Positions 25,948 to 34,393 are shown, numbered from the stretch's first letter. The stretch: 64,000 bases of DNA from Marinibacterium sp050389775 (GCF_050389775.1 NZ_CP177145.1:62001-126000), one strand, 5' to 3'. Notes: a model not told the origin generated them from the sequence alone. Made by a program: numbers and translations.

Positions 25948-27252
25948 TCATCCGAACATCGAATTGGGGATCAGCAGGGCGATGCCCGGGATCAGGATGA
26001 TCAGCAACAGGGTGATGATCATGGCCAGCAGGAAGGGCAGCACCCCGCCGAAGATCGTCGTCAGCGGCACGCCACCGGCCACCCCGCGCACGACAAAGAC
26101 ATTCAGCCCGACCGGCGGGGTGATCATGCCCATCTCGATGACGATCACGGCAATCACGCCGAACCAGATCGGGTCGAACCCCAGGGCCAGAATCACCGGG
26201 TAGTAGATCGGCACCGTGACGACCAGCATGGCCAGCCCGTCGAGAAACATGCCCAGCACGACATAGCTCAGCAGGATCGCGGTCAGCGTGCCATAGGGCC
26301 CGAGGCCCAGGTGGGTCAGCATCTTGCTGAGCGCCAGGGGGATGTCGGTGATGGCCAGGAAGGGGTTCAGCACGTTGGCCCCGATGACGATCATGTAGAG
26401 CATGGCCGAGGTGCGCACGGTCTCGCGCATGGCCTTGACGAAACCGGTCCGCGACAGCCCGCCGGTGACCAGGGCGATCACGATGACCAGCCCGGCGCCG
26501 ATGCCCGAGGCCTCGACCGGGGTGAAGACGCCCAGGTAGATCCCGCCGATCGACACCACGATCACGGCGATCAGCGGCGCGGCCCGGGCAAAGAGCCGCA
26601 GCCGTTCGGCCAGGGGCTGGGGCGTGCCCCGGGGGCCGGCCTCGGGGCGGAGCAGGGTGACCAGCCAGATCGCGGCGATGAACAGGGCCGACATCAGCAG
26701 GCCGGGCAGGATGCCGGCCATGAACAGCCGGCCGATCGATTCCTCGGTCAGGATGGCATAGATCACAAAGCCCGTGGACGGCGGGATCAGGAAGCCCAGC
26801 GTGCCTCCGGCGGCCACCGCCCCGGTGGCCAGGCCCGGGGCATAGCCAAAGCGCTTCATCTCGGGCAGGGCGACCCGGCCGATGGTCACGGCCGTGGCCA
26901 CCGACGAGCCCGACACGGCCGAAAAGGCCGCGCAGCCCAGCACCGAGGCCGAGGCCAGCCCGCCGCGGAACCGGCCGACCCAGGCATGGGCGGCGTCATA
27001 GAGCGACCGGCTGAACCCGGCTTCCGAGGCGACATTGCCCAGAAGGACGAACATCGGCACGACGATGAGGTTGTAGTTGGACACCGAGGAATAGGTTTCG
27101 GTGAACATGATGGCCGTGGCCCGGCGCAGCCCGTCCAGGAACCAGATGCCGAAAAAGCCGGTCAGCAGCATGGCAAAGGCCACGGGCGTGCGCAGGATCA
27201 TCAGCAGGAACAGCCCGCCGATGCCCAGCACGCCGATTGTCACGTCGGTCAT
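25948..27252 (-). CDS. TRAP transporter large permease (second system)
   Basis: A 434-residue DctM-type membrane channel. Signature stretches are FLLMILRTPVAFAMLLTGFF at the N-terminus, FSAVSGSSVATAVTIG, GTLGFLIPPSTGFVIYAIL, YLGVFTPVEASGIGAG and ITPPVGLNVFVVRGVAG near the C-terminus. Its ATG overlaps the small-permease stop by 4 bp. With the two genes upstream on the minus strand it forms a complete TRAP system. A motif shared with the catabolic operon at 30468 suggests co-regulation and import of that pathway's aromatic substrate (inference). Confidence 0.94.
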   Translation of the reverse strand: MTDVTIGVLGIGGLFLLMILRTPVAFAMLLTGFFGIWFLDGLRRATAIMFTETYSSVSNYNLIVVPMFVLLGNVASEAGFSRSLYDAAHAWVGRFRGGLASASVLGCAAFSAVSGSSVATAVTIGRVALPEMKRFGYAPGLATGAVAAGGTLGFLIPPSTGFVIYAILTEESIGRLFMAGILPGLLMSALFIAAIWLVTLLRPEAGPRGTPQPLAERLRLFARAAPLIAVIVVSIGGIYLGVFTPVEASGIGAGLVIVIALVTGGLSRTGFVKAMRETVRTSAMLYMIVIGANVLNPFLAITDIPLALSKMLTHLGLGPYGTLTAILLSYVVLGMFLDGLAMLVVTVPIYYPVILALGFDPIWFGVIAVIVIEMGMITPPVGLNVFVVRGVAGGVPLTTIFGGVLPFLLAMIITLLLIILIPGIALLIPNSMFG

Positions 27253-27926
27253 CGGGTCTGCTCCTTGCCGGTCGGGGTGTTGGGTGCTTTGGGGTCGGAC
27301 GGGGCCGGACCGCCGGGCGCAGCGGGCGTTGCATCAGGGGCGTCGCGAAAGGCATGCGCTTTGGCCGCCGGCACGCCGGTCTTGTGGTCTGTGCCGGCCT
27401 CGGGGGCGGTGGGGGCCTCGGAGGTGTCGGGCCCGTCCAGGTCATGGCCGGCCAGCAGGGCGGCAACCTGGACCAGGTCGACCAGGACGCACAGGCCCAT
27501 GCCCGCCAGGATCGCGCCGTAGAACGGCCAGAGCGGCAGGCCCAGCATGTTGGTGGCATCGCCGAATTCCATGGCCTCGGCGGCCTTGCGCCAGGCCTGG
27601 CGGCAGATCACGGCCAGGGCCACGATCGACAGGCCCCGGCCCAGCAGGTCGCCGGCCAGCCGGCCGGCCCGGCCCAGCACGCGGTCGAACAGGTCGACCC
27701 GCACATGGGCGCCGCTGGCCGTGCAATAGGGCAGGGCCAGCATGACCAGCGCCACGGCGATCAGCTGGACGATCTCGTTCACGCCCAGCAGGGGCGCGCC
27801 GAAGACATAGCGCAGCACGACGCCTAGGGTCACGACGCAGACCATGCCGAGCAGGCAGAGCCCGGCCCCCACGGCCAGCAGCGCCGGGACCCGGCCGGCC
27901 CAGGCCGCCCAGGTCGGGGATGTCAT
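27249..27926 (-). CDS. TRAP transporter small permease with long C-terminal tail (second system)
   Basis: A 225-residue DctQ-type subunit. The four helices lie in residues 10-155 (LLAVGAGLCLLGMVCVVTLG, then VLRYVFGAPLLGVNEIVQ, then ASGAHVRVDLFDRVLG). Some 60 residues after the last helix are Pro/Ala/Asp-rich and probably disordered, making the protein longer than the usual 160-180 residues. The start at 27926 is chosen at the beginning of family homology, 13 bp after the binding-protein stop, although the frame is open upstream. It is translationally coupled to the large permease. Confidence 0.88.
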   Translation of the reverse strand: MTSPTWAAWAGRVPALLAVGAGLCLLGMVCVVTLGVVLRYVFGAPLLGVNEIVQLIAVALVMLALPYCTASGAHVRVDLFDRVLGRAGRLAGDLLGRGLSIVALAVICRQAWRKAAEAMEFGDATNMLGLPLWPFYGAILAGMGLCVLVDLVQVAALLAGHDLDGPDTSEAPTAPEAGTDHKTGVPAAKAHAFRDAPDATPAAPGGPAPSDPKAPNTPTGKEQTR

Positions 27927-27939
27927 CGCGGCCACCGGC

Positions 27940-28911
27940 TCAGTCTTTGCGCAGCGCGTCGACGATGTCCGCGGCATTGCCGCCGACCTCGGCCACCACG
28001 GCATCGACCACCGGGGCGGACAGCGCGTCAAAGGCCGCGGCCTCTTCGGCGGTCAGCTCGATCACTTCGCCGCCCATCTCGGCAAAGGCCGCGATGCCGG
28101 CCTCGGCCACGTCAAGCTGGGTGCGGTTGGCCAGGTCCGAAGCCGCGCGCCCGGCGTCGAGCACGGCGGCCTGGGCGGCATCGGGCAGGTCGCGGAAGGC
28201 GTCGCGGTTCATCACGATGAAGAACGGCGAGTTGGTCGCATCGAAGCCCAGGGTCAGGAACCGGGCGACCTCGCCCAGGCGAAAGGCCCGGGTGGCCGTG
28301 GTGTCGATCATCGCCGCGTCGATCACCCCGGTCTGCATGGCATTGTAGATCTCGGTCACCGGCATCGACACCGGGTTGCCGCCCCAGGCCTCGACCTGCA
28401 GCCCGGCATTGCGCGAGGGCACGCGGATGTTCATGCCCCGGACGTCGTCGGGCGTGCGGATGGCCGTGTCGCGGCTGTAAAGCACGTTGGGCGCGCTGGA
28501 CCAGAGCGAGACCAGCTGGACCCGGCGGAACTCGTCCTTGACCAGGTCGATATTGGCCCAGATGTCGGCCGTGCCGGTTTCGGTGTCGATCACCCCGGGC
28601 AGTTCGGCCACCAGGGTCCGCGGGAAGGTCGCGGCGGTATAGCCCGGCAGGCTGATGGCAAAATCGGCCACGCCGTCGACGGCGCGGTTGTATTGCTCGA
28701 CGGGGCCCGGGCCCAGCTCGCCGCCGTTGTAGAGCCGCACGGTGACCTCGCCGCCGGTCTTGTCGGCGACCATGTCGGCAAAGGGCTGGAACGCCCCGGC
28801 CACGTAGGGATGGCCCGGGGGCATGAAATTGGCAAAGCTCAGCTCTTCGGCCAGCGCGGCCCCGGCCATCAGGCCCAGCCCGGCCGCGGCGATCAGTGTC
28901 GTCAGTCGCAT
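27940..28911 (-). CDS. TRAP transporter substrate-binding protein (second system)
   Basis: A 323-residue DctP-family protein. MRLTTLIAAAGLGLMAGAALA is a signal peptide cleaved near residue 21. The mature protein contains FANFMPPGHPYVAGAFQPFA, TPDDVRGMNIRVPSRNAGLQ (substrate-carboxylate Arg region) and MPVTEIYNAMQTGVIDAAMI. GGAG lies 5 nt before the ATG at 28911. It is the first gene of the minus-strand TRAP operon. Its 139-bp upstream region carries the motif shared with the divergent catabolic promoter. Confidence 0.93.
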   Translation of the reverse strand: MRLTTLIAAAGLGLMAGAALAEELSFANFMPPGHPYVAGAFQPFADMVADKTGGEVTVRLYNGGELGPGPVEQYNRAVDGVADFAISLPGYTAATFPRTLVAELPGVIDTETGTADIWANIDLVKDEFRRVQLVSLWSSAPNVLYSRDTAIRTPDDVRGMNIRVPSRNAGLQVEAWGGNPVSMPVTEIYNAMQTGVIDAAMIDTTATRAFRLGEVARFLTLGFDATNSPFFIVMNRDAFRDLPDAAQAAVLDAGRAASDLANRTQLDVAEAGIAAFAEMGGEVIELTAEEAAAFDALSAPVVDAVVAEVGGNAADIVDALRKD

Positions 28912-29037
28912 CGTGTCTCCTCCCGAAAGGATCTGCGCGGGGCCAAGGGCGCGCATCGCCCGGCCGGCCCCCCGATTGAACGAGGGTCCTTGTGTCAGCC
29001 GGGGGCCGGGAAACACCAATTCAAACTGGTCGGGCGG

Positions 29038-29055
29038 GGATAAGTGCAGGCTATA
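29038..29055 (-). promoter_or_regulatory. TATAGC-N5-CTTATCC element, copy A (TRAP promoter)
   Basis: Read on the minus strand the sequence is TATAGCCTGCACTTATCC. It overlaps the TAG stop of the LysR gene and lies about 127 bp before the TRAP binding-protein ATG. Twelve to thirteen positions outside a 5-bp spacer match the copy at 30367. It is the probable binding site of the LysR regulator encoded between the two copies. Confidence 0.65.
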
Positions 29056-30235
29056 CGGGAGGTGCGGCGGCCGCGGCGTCGCGCAGCAGGTCCAGCATCA
29101 GGCTCTGGGCCTTGGTCGGCACCCAGCCGCGCCGGTAGGTCAGGCCGATGGCCCGGGCCGGCGAGGCGATCCGCGTGTGCAGGCGCGCGACGAGGCCCTT
29201 GTCGACCTCGGCCGCGGCCTGGCGCGCCGAGATGCAGCCGATCAGCTCGCTGCGGGCCAGAACCTCGCGCATCAGCAGGATGGACCCGCATTCGACGATG
29301 CTGTCGGGCAGGTCCAGCCCGTGGCTGGCAAAAAGCTCGTCGAACTGTTCGCGGGTGGGCGTGCCCTGGCGGGGCACGACCCAGGCATGCTGGGCCAGCA
29401 CGTCGAGCGGAACGTCGGTCTCGGCGGTCAGCGGATGGCCGGGCCGGGCGATGCAGGCCAGACGGTCGGCGAAAAGCTGTTCCTGGATCACGTCGTCGAC
29501 CGGGGCGGGCTGGCGCAGGGCGCCGATGATCACGTCGATCTCGCCCCGGCGCAGGCCGCGCAGCATGTCCATGTAAGGCCCGTCATGCAGGGTGACCTGC
29601 AGCTTGGGCCGGGCCTGGCGGAACCGGGCCAGGGCCTCGGGCAGGATGACCGAGCGCGACAGGGGCAGGCAGCCGATCACGATGCGCCCGGCGTCGCGGC
29701 CGTCGAACTCGGCCAGGTCGGCCTCGGCCTGGTCGAACTCGGAAAAGGCCAGCTGGGCCGCCCGGGCGATCTGGCGGCAGGCCCGGGTGGCGATCATGCC
29801 ATGGGGCGTGCGCTGGAACAGCGGCTTGCCGGCATCGCCTTCGACATGGGTCACGGCCCGGTGCACCGTCGGCTGGGCCAGGCCCAGCTGGCGTGCGGCC
29901 AGCGACGAATTCTGGGTTTCGGCCAGGGCGATGACGGCCTGCAGCTGGGCCGTGGTGGCCGTCAGGGTCAGGCGGTTGGCCACTTCGGCCAGGGCGGCGT
30001 CCAGCCGGTCCATCGCCCGGCGCAGGCGGCTGTCCAGCACCCGGCCGCGATCGGTCAGGGCCAGCCCCTGGCGGGTGCGGTCGAACAGCGCCCCGCCGAC
30101 CTCGCGTTCCAGCTTGGCCACGGCCTGGGTGACGGCCGGCTGGGACAGGTTGCACCGGGCGGCGGCCAGCGTCGGGGAACCGCTGTCGGCCACGGCCAGG
30201 AACAGCCGGAAGTGCCTGAGATTGCGCGAGACCAT
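29051..30235 (-). CDS. LysR-type regulator with two tandem HTH domains
   Basis: At 394 residues this is about 90 longer than a normal LysR protein. Residues 6-65 are a complete LysR HTH (FRLFLAVADSGSPTLAAARC, LSQPAVTQAVAKLE, LFDRT, LTDRG). Residues 96-155 repeat the pattern (LQAVIALAETQNSSLAARQL, LAQPTVHRAVTHVE, LFQRT, ATRACR). The sensor domain follows from about residue 183 (GRIVIGCLPLSRSVILPEAL). The gene is divergent from the gallate-type catabolic operon and upstream of the TRAP genes. An 18-bp element occurs in both promoters. It probably activates both in response to an aromatic acid or ring-cleavage intermediate. Autoregulation is likely. Confidence 0.9.
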   Translation of the reverse strand: MVSRNLRHFRLFLAVADSGSPTLAAARCNLSQPAVTQAVAKLEREVGGALFDRTRQGLALTDRGRVLDSRLRRAMDRLDAALAEVANRLTLTATTAQLQAVIALAETQNSSLAARQLGLAQPTVHRAVTHVEGDAGKPLFQRTPHGMIATRACRQIARAAQLAFSEFDQAEADLAEFDGRDAGRIVIGCLPLSRSVILPEALARFRQARPKLQVTLHDGPYMDMLRGLRRGEIDVIIGALRQPAPVDDVIQEQLFADRLACIARPGHPLTAETDVPLDVLAQHAWVVPRQGTPTREQFDELFASHGLDLPDSIVECGSILLMREVLARSELIGCISARQAAAEVDKGLVARLHTRIASPARAIGLTYRRGWVPTKAQSLMLDLLRDAAAAAPPV

Positions 30236-30366
30236 CGAGGGCGTTCCTCACGGCGCGGGGCTTTGCCCGGGGTTTCAAGGGCTTGCAGTCCGGCCCGGGC
30301 GGGTGGTGCGACCGGGGTGCATCGTGCAGCACCCGGCCCGCCCCGGCCCGGGACGCGGGCAAAGCT

Positions 30367-30384
30367 TATAGCAAATTCTTATCC
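30367..30384 (+). promoter_or_regulatory. TATAGC-N5-CTTATCC element, copy B (catabolic promoter)
   Basis: TATAGCAAATTCTTATCC lies in an AT-rich island about 84-101 bp before the GalB-like start. A GCAAATT/AATTTGC inverted repeat (30371-30377 and 30401-30407) overlaps it. It matches copy A at 29038. The island sits in the 232-bp divergent region between the LysR gene and the catabolic operon. Confidence 0.65.
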
Positions 30385-30467
30385 GATCAACTGGGCTTCA
30401 AATTTGCCCCCCGCCGGGCCGGGATGCCATCAGGACAGGCGCGAACCGATGCCGAGGAGCCCCGTTC

Positions 30468-31259
30468 ATGACCCAAGCCAGCGCCACGCCCGATGCAGCC
30501 GACCAACAGCGGCCCGACACGGCGCCCGATCCGGCCCCGAAGACGGCGCTGGTGATTTCGGCCCATGCCGCCGATTTCGTCTGGCGCTGCGGCGGGGCGA
30601 TCGCGCTGCACGCGGCGCAGGGGTACGATGTCACGGTGGCCTGCCTGTCCTTTGGCGAGCGCGGAGAAAGCGCCCGGCTGTGGAAGGAAGGCAAGACGCT
30701 GCAACAGGTCAAGGACATCCGCCGGGCCGAGGCCGAAGCCGCCGCAGATGCGCTTGGCGTGCACCGGCTGGAGTGTTTCGACCTGGGCGACTACCCGCTG
30801 CATCTTGATCGCGACGACACCTATCGGCTGGTCGATCTGATCCGCGCGGTCCAGCCGGCCTTCATGATGTGCCATTCGCAATACGATCCCTACAACACCG
30901 ACCACATGTACATGACCAAGGTCGCGCTGGAGGCCCGGATGATCGCCCAGGCCTGGGGCCATGAACCCGGCCAGCAGGTGCTGGGCGCGCCGCAGCTCTA
31001 CCTGTTCGAACCGCACCAGACCGAGCAGATGGGCTGGAAGCCGGATGTCTTCCTCGACATCACCCCGGTCTGGGACCGCAAGCGCGCCGCGATGGAATGC
31101 ATGAACGGCCAGGTCCACCTGTGGGACTATTACACCCGCGTGGCCCAGCAGCGGGCCAACCATTTCAAGCGCAATTCCGGCGGCCAGTCGGGTGGCCGCG
31201 ATTGCCGCTATGCCGAGGGCTTCCAATCGGTCTTTCCCCGCACGGTCGATACGCTGTGA
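30468..31259 (+). CDS. galB: PIG-L/LmbE-family zinc hydrolase, probable 4-oxalomesaconate hydratase
   Basis: A 263-residue LmbE-fold protein. The metal motif is SAHAADFVWRCGGAIALHAA (His33, Asp36), then LSFGERGESARLW, and a third ligand His146 in YNTDHMYMTK. The HxxDFVWRxGG form differs from the deacetylase AHPDDE. It matches my recollection of Pseudomonas putida GalB, a Zn-dependent hydratase converting 4-oxalomesaconate to 4-carboxy-4-hydroxy-2-oxoadipate in gallate breakdown. It is the first gene of an operon with an extradiol dioxygenase and GalC- and GalD-like genes, which strongly supports this role. About 25 N-terminal residues are low-complexity. Confidence 0.82.
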   Translation: MTQASATPDAADQQRPDTAPDPAPKTALVISAHAADFVWRCGGAIALHAAQGYDVTVACLSFGERGESARLWKEGKTLQQVKDIRRAEAEAAADALGVHRLECFDLGDYPLHLDRDDTYRLVDLIRAVQPAFMMCHSQYDPYNTDHMYMTKVALEARMIAQAWGHEPGQQVLGAPQLYLFEPHQTEQMGWKPDVFLDITPVWDRKRAAMECMNGQVHLWDYYTRVAQQRANHFKRNSGGQSGGRDCRYAEGFQSVFPRTVDTL

Positions 31260-31266
31260 GCCGTGG

Positions 31267-31436
31267 CCCGGCGTTCCTGTCGTCCGGCCCTGTGCCGCGA
31301 GGGGCGGCGTGGCCGGGTCGGCGGGATGACCGTGCGTGTCGCCGGCCCGCCGGCCTCACCCGCCGGGGCCGCCCGGCGTTCCTGTCGCCCGGCCCGATGC
31401 GCCGACCGCTGGCGTGGCGAGGCCGGGCCCGGCAGA
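31267..31436 (+). repeat. Two-copy direct repeat, 105-bp period
   Basis: CCCGGCGTTCCTGTCG begins at 31267 and again at 31372. The first 24 bp match at 23 positions; matches continue more loosely (GGCGTGGC, AATGAC-like). It fills much of the 292-bp gap between the GalB-like and dioxygenase genes. No function is apparent; it may be a degenerate intergenic repeat or affect mRNA processing. Confidence 0.65.
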
Positions 31437-31551
31437 ATGACACCCGTTGCCGCTCTGTCGGCATTATCCCGGCCGCCCGCCCCGACCCCGCCGCGCGGCC
31501 GGTCCGGCCCGCGCCCGGCACCTGACCGGCCCCCGATCCAAGGAACAGACC

Positions 31552-32517
31552 ATGCCCGATCCGACCAACCCCGCCATGGACATCGCCCACCTGGGCCATG
31601 TCGAGATGCTGACCGACAAATATGACGAAAGCCTCGATTTCTTCACCCGGGTCTACGGGCTGACCCTGTCGGGCGAGGACCGCACCAGCGCCTATCTCAG
31701 GGCCTGGGACGATTACGAATACCACACGCTGAAACTGACCCGGGCCGAGACCACGGGCGTCGGCCATATCGGCTATCGCGCGGCCAGCCCGCAGGCGCTG
31801 GACCGGCGCGTGGCGGCGATCGAGGCCTCGGGCTACAAGACCCATGGCTGGGTCGACGGCGATCTCGGCCACGACCGGGCCTATCGCTTCGAAGACCCGT
31901 TCGGCCATGTCTTCGAGATCTATTACGACACGCGCTGGTACGAACCCCAGGCCCGGGCCGAACGCGCGGCGCTCAAGAACACGGCCTCGGCCTTCCATGG
32001 CGCGGCGCCCCGGCGGATCGACCATCTCAACCTGCTGTCCGAGGACGTGGCCGAGTTCCGGCGGTTCATGGAAACCTGCCTGGGCAGCCGGGTGACGGAA
32101 TACATCCAGCTCGACAACGGGCGGATCGGCGGCTGCTGGTTCACGGTCAACAACAAGACCTACGACCTGGCCTGCACCGAGGAGCATGGCGGCGGGATGG
32201 GCCGGTTGCACCACGTCACCTATGCCACCGACCAGCGCGAGGACATCCTGCGCGCGGCCGACATCTTTCTGCAGAACGGCGTGCATATCGAGACCGGGCC
32301 GCACAAGCATGCGATCCAGGGCACGTTCTTCCTGTATGTCTGGGAACCGGCGGGCAACCGGGTCGAGCTGGCCAATGCCGGGGCGCGGCTGATCCTGGCG
32401 CCCGACTGGCAGCCCGTGGCCTGGACCGAGGCCGACCGCCGCAAGGGCCAGGCCTGGGGCCTGAAGACCATCGAAAGCTTCCACACCCACGGCACCCCGC
32501 CGGTGCAGAAAGGCTGA
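31552..32517 (+). CDS. Type I extradiol ring-cleavage dioxygenase (XylE/catechol 2,3-dioxygenase-like, VOC fold)
   Basis: A 321-residue two-module VOC protein, about the length of XylE. The iron triad is visible: His158 in RRIDHLNLLSED, His in GRLHHVTYA (220 or 221) and Glu272 in NRVELANAG. These match XylE His153, His214 and Glu265. The acid-base His253 and Tyr262 also align with XylE His246 and Tyr255. The protein should cleave a catechol-type ring next to the hydroxyls using Fe(II) and O2. AAGGAACAG precedes the ATG at 31552. Its operon partners process 4-oxalomesaconate, the product of gallate or related ring cleavage, normally made by the unrelated LigB-type GalA. The ring substrate is therefore the key unknown. 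Confidence 0.9.
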   Translation: MPDPTNPAMDIAHLGHVEMLTDKYDESLDFFTRVYGLTLSGEDRTSAYLRAWDDYEYHTLKLTRAETTGVGHIGYRAASPQALDRRVAAIEASGYKTHGWVDGDLGHDRAYRFEDPFGHVFEIYYDTRWYEPQARAERAALKNTASAFHGAAPRRIDHLNLLSEDVAEFRRFMETCLGSRVTEYIQLDNGRIGGCWFTVNNKTYDLACTEEHGGGMGRLHHVTYATDQREDILRAADIFLQNGVHIETGPHKHAIQGTFFLYVWEPAGNRVELANAGARLILAPDWQPVAWTEADRRKGQAWGLKTIESFHTHGTPPVQKG

Positions 32518-32520
32518 GCC

Positions 32521-33192
32521 ATGCCCATCGTCGTACAGGATATCGAACGGCCCGATCCCGCCCTTGTCGCCCGGCTGGGCGCGGCGGGAGTGGCCACGGT
32601 GCACGAGGCCGCCGGGCGGACGGGCTGCCTGCACAGCTACATGCGCCCGATCTATCCGGGCGCGCGGATCGCCGGGCCGGCGGTGACCATCTCGGCCCCG
32701 CCGGGCGACAACTGGATGCTGCACGTGGCCATCGAACAGGTCCAGCCCGGCGACGTGCTGGTGCTGGCCCCGACCTCGCCCTGTGACAACGGCTATTTCG
32801 GCGACCTGCTGGCCACATCGGCCCGGGCGAGGGGCTGTGCCGGGCTGATCATCGACGCCGGGTGCCGCGATGTCCGCGACCTGACCGACATGGGCTTTCC
32901 GGTCTGGTCCCGGGCGATCAGCGCGCAGGGCACGGTCAAGGAAACCCTTGGGTCGGTCAACGTGCCGGTGGTCTGTGCCGGCCAGGCCGTGGCGCCGGGC
33001 GACGTGATCGTGGCCGATGACGACGGGGTTGTCGTGGTGCCGCGCGGGGATTGCGCGGCGGTCCTGCAAGGGGCCGACAAGCGGGTCGCGGCCGAAGAGG
33101 CCAAGCGCGCGCGGCTGGCGGCCGGCGAACTGGGACTGGACATCTACGACATGCGCGGGCGGCTGGCCGAGAAGGGCCTGAAATATGTCTGA
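32521..33192 (+). CDS. galC: RraA-like aldolase, probable 4-carboxy-4-hydroxy-2-oxoadipate (HMG/CHA) aldolase
   Basis: A 223-residue class II pyruvate aldolase of the LigK/ProA/GalC group. The diagnostic stretch is GDLLATSARARGCAGLIIDA followed by GCRDVRDL, with Arg116 and Asp117 binding pyruvate enolate and metal. GDVIVADDDGVVVVPR is the other family hallmark. It splits 4-carboxy-4-hydroxy-2-oxoadipate to pyruvate and oxaloacetate and often also decarboxylates oxaloacetate. It starts 3 bp after the dioxygenase stop, and its stop overlaps the next gene by 8 bp, so the three genes are one unit. Order and partners fit the gallate lower pathway. Confidence 0.88.
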   Translation: MPIVVQDIERPDPALVARLGAAGVATVHEAAGRTGCLHSYMRPIYPGARIAGPAVTISAPPGDNWMLHVAIEQVQPGDVLVLAPTSPCDNGYFGDLLATSARARGCAGLIIDAGCRDVRDLTDMGFPVWSRAISAQGTVKETLGSVNVPVVCAGQAVAPGDVIVADDDGVVVVPRGDCAAVLQGADKRVAAEEAKRARLAAGELGLDIYDMRGRLAEKGLKYV

Positions 33193-34393
33193 CAGCCCGG
33201 CCGATTCAGCCGGTGCGGGTGGCATGGCCCGGCCCGGGGCCGGTGCGTCGGCGGGTCCGGCCGGGGCCGCGGGCAGGCCCGCCGATGGGCCGGCGCCATC
33301 AGCGGTCGGATCACCCGGCGGCGCGGCGGTGGCCTCGGCGGCGGGCATCCCCTGCCTGTGGATGCGCGGCGGCACGTCCAAGGGCGCCTACCTGCTGGCC
33401 GCCGATCTGCCGTCCGACCGGGCGACCCGCGATGCCCTGCTGCTGCGCCTGATGGGCTCGCCCGACCCGCGCCAGGTCGACGGCATCGGCGGAGGCGATC
33501 CGCTGACCTCCAAGGTTGCCATCCTCGCCCCGCCCTCGCGGCCCGATGCCGATGTCGATTACCTCTTTCTCCAGGTCTTCCCCGACCGGCCCGTGGTCTC
33601 CGATGCCCAGGGCTGCGGCAACATCCTGGCCGGAGTCGGCCCGGCGGCCATCGAACGCGGGTTGGTCGCTGCCACACCCGGCGAAACCGCCGTGCGCATC
33701 CACATGTGCAACACCGGCGAAATTGCCACGGCCCGGGTGCAAACACCGCAGGGCCGGGTCTGCTATGACGGCACCGCACGGATCGACGGCGTGCCCGGCG
33801 CCCATGCGCCCGTGGCACTGATGTTCGACCGGCTGGCCGGGTCGATGTGCGGCGCGCTGCTGCCCACCGGCCGGGCCTGCGACCGGATCGACGGCCTGCC
33901 CTGCACCCTGATCGACAACGGCATGCCCTGTGTCATCCTGCCGGCCACGGCCCTCGGCCTGACCGGCCAGGAACCGCCCGCCGCGCTCGAAGCCGACACC
34001 GCGCTGAAGGCCCGGCTGGAAGCCATCCGCCTGGCCGCCGGGCCGATGATGGGCCTGGGCGACGTGGCCGCGAAATCGGTGCCCAAGATGACCCTGGTCG
34101 CCCCGCCCCGGGCCGGAGGTGTCATTGCCACCCGCAGTTTCATCCCCCATCGCTGCCATGCCTCGATCGGGGTCTTTGCGGCGATCAGCGTGGCCACGGC
34201 CTGCACCCTGCCGGACAGTCCCGCCGCCGCCCTGGCCGATCTGCCGGCGGGTGACCGCTTTGCCATCGAACATCCCTCGGGCGCGGCCGACGTGGTGATC
34301 ACCCGCGATGCGGCGGGCCAGGTCCGTGCGGCCGGGTCTGTCCGCACCGCGCGCAAGCTCTTTGACGGGCTGGTCTTTCCGGCCCCTGCCTGA
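33185..34393 (+). CDS. galD: PrpF-family isomerase, probable 4-oxalomesaconate tautomerase
   Basis: A 402-residue diaminopimelate-epimerase-fold protein of the PrpF/GalD family. The core starts near residue 55 with GIPCLWMRGGTSKGAYLLAA, then QVDGIGGGDPLTSKVAIL, QGCGNILAGVGP and SFIPHRCHASIGVFAAIS. GalD converts the keto form of 4-oxalomesaconate to the enol for GalB. The first 50 residues are Gly/Ala/Pro/Ser-rich, absent from typical 350-residue homologues, and probably disordered; a later native start cannot be excluded. GAGAAGGG precedes the ATG at 33185. It is the last gene of the catabolic operon. PrpF aconitate isomerase is the alternative but fits the neighbours less well. Confidence 0.85.
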   Translation: MSDSPADSAGAGGMARPGAGASAGPAGAAGRPADGPAPSAVGSPGGAAVASAAGIPCLWMRGGTSKGAYLLAADLPSDRATRDALLLRLMGSPDPRQVDGIGGGDPLTSKVAILAPPSRPDADVDYLFLQVFPDRPVVSDAQGCGNILAGVGPAAIERGLVAATPGETAVRIHMCNTGEIATARVQTPQGRVCYDGTARIDGVPGAHAPVALMFDRLAGSMCGALLPTGRACDRIDGLPCTLIDNGMPCVILPATALGLTGQEPPAALEADTALKARLEAIRLAAGPMMGLGDVAAKSVPKMTLVAPPRAGGVIATRSFIPHRCHASIGVFAAISVATACTLPDSPAAALADLPAGDRFAIEHPSGAADVVITRDAAGQVRAAGSVRTARKLFDGLVFPAPA

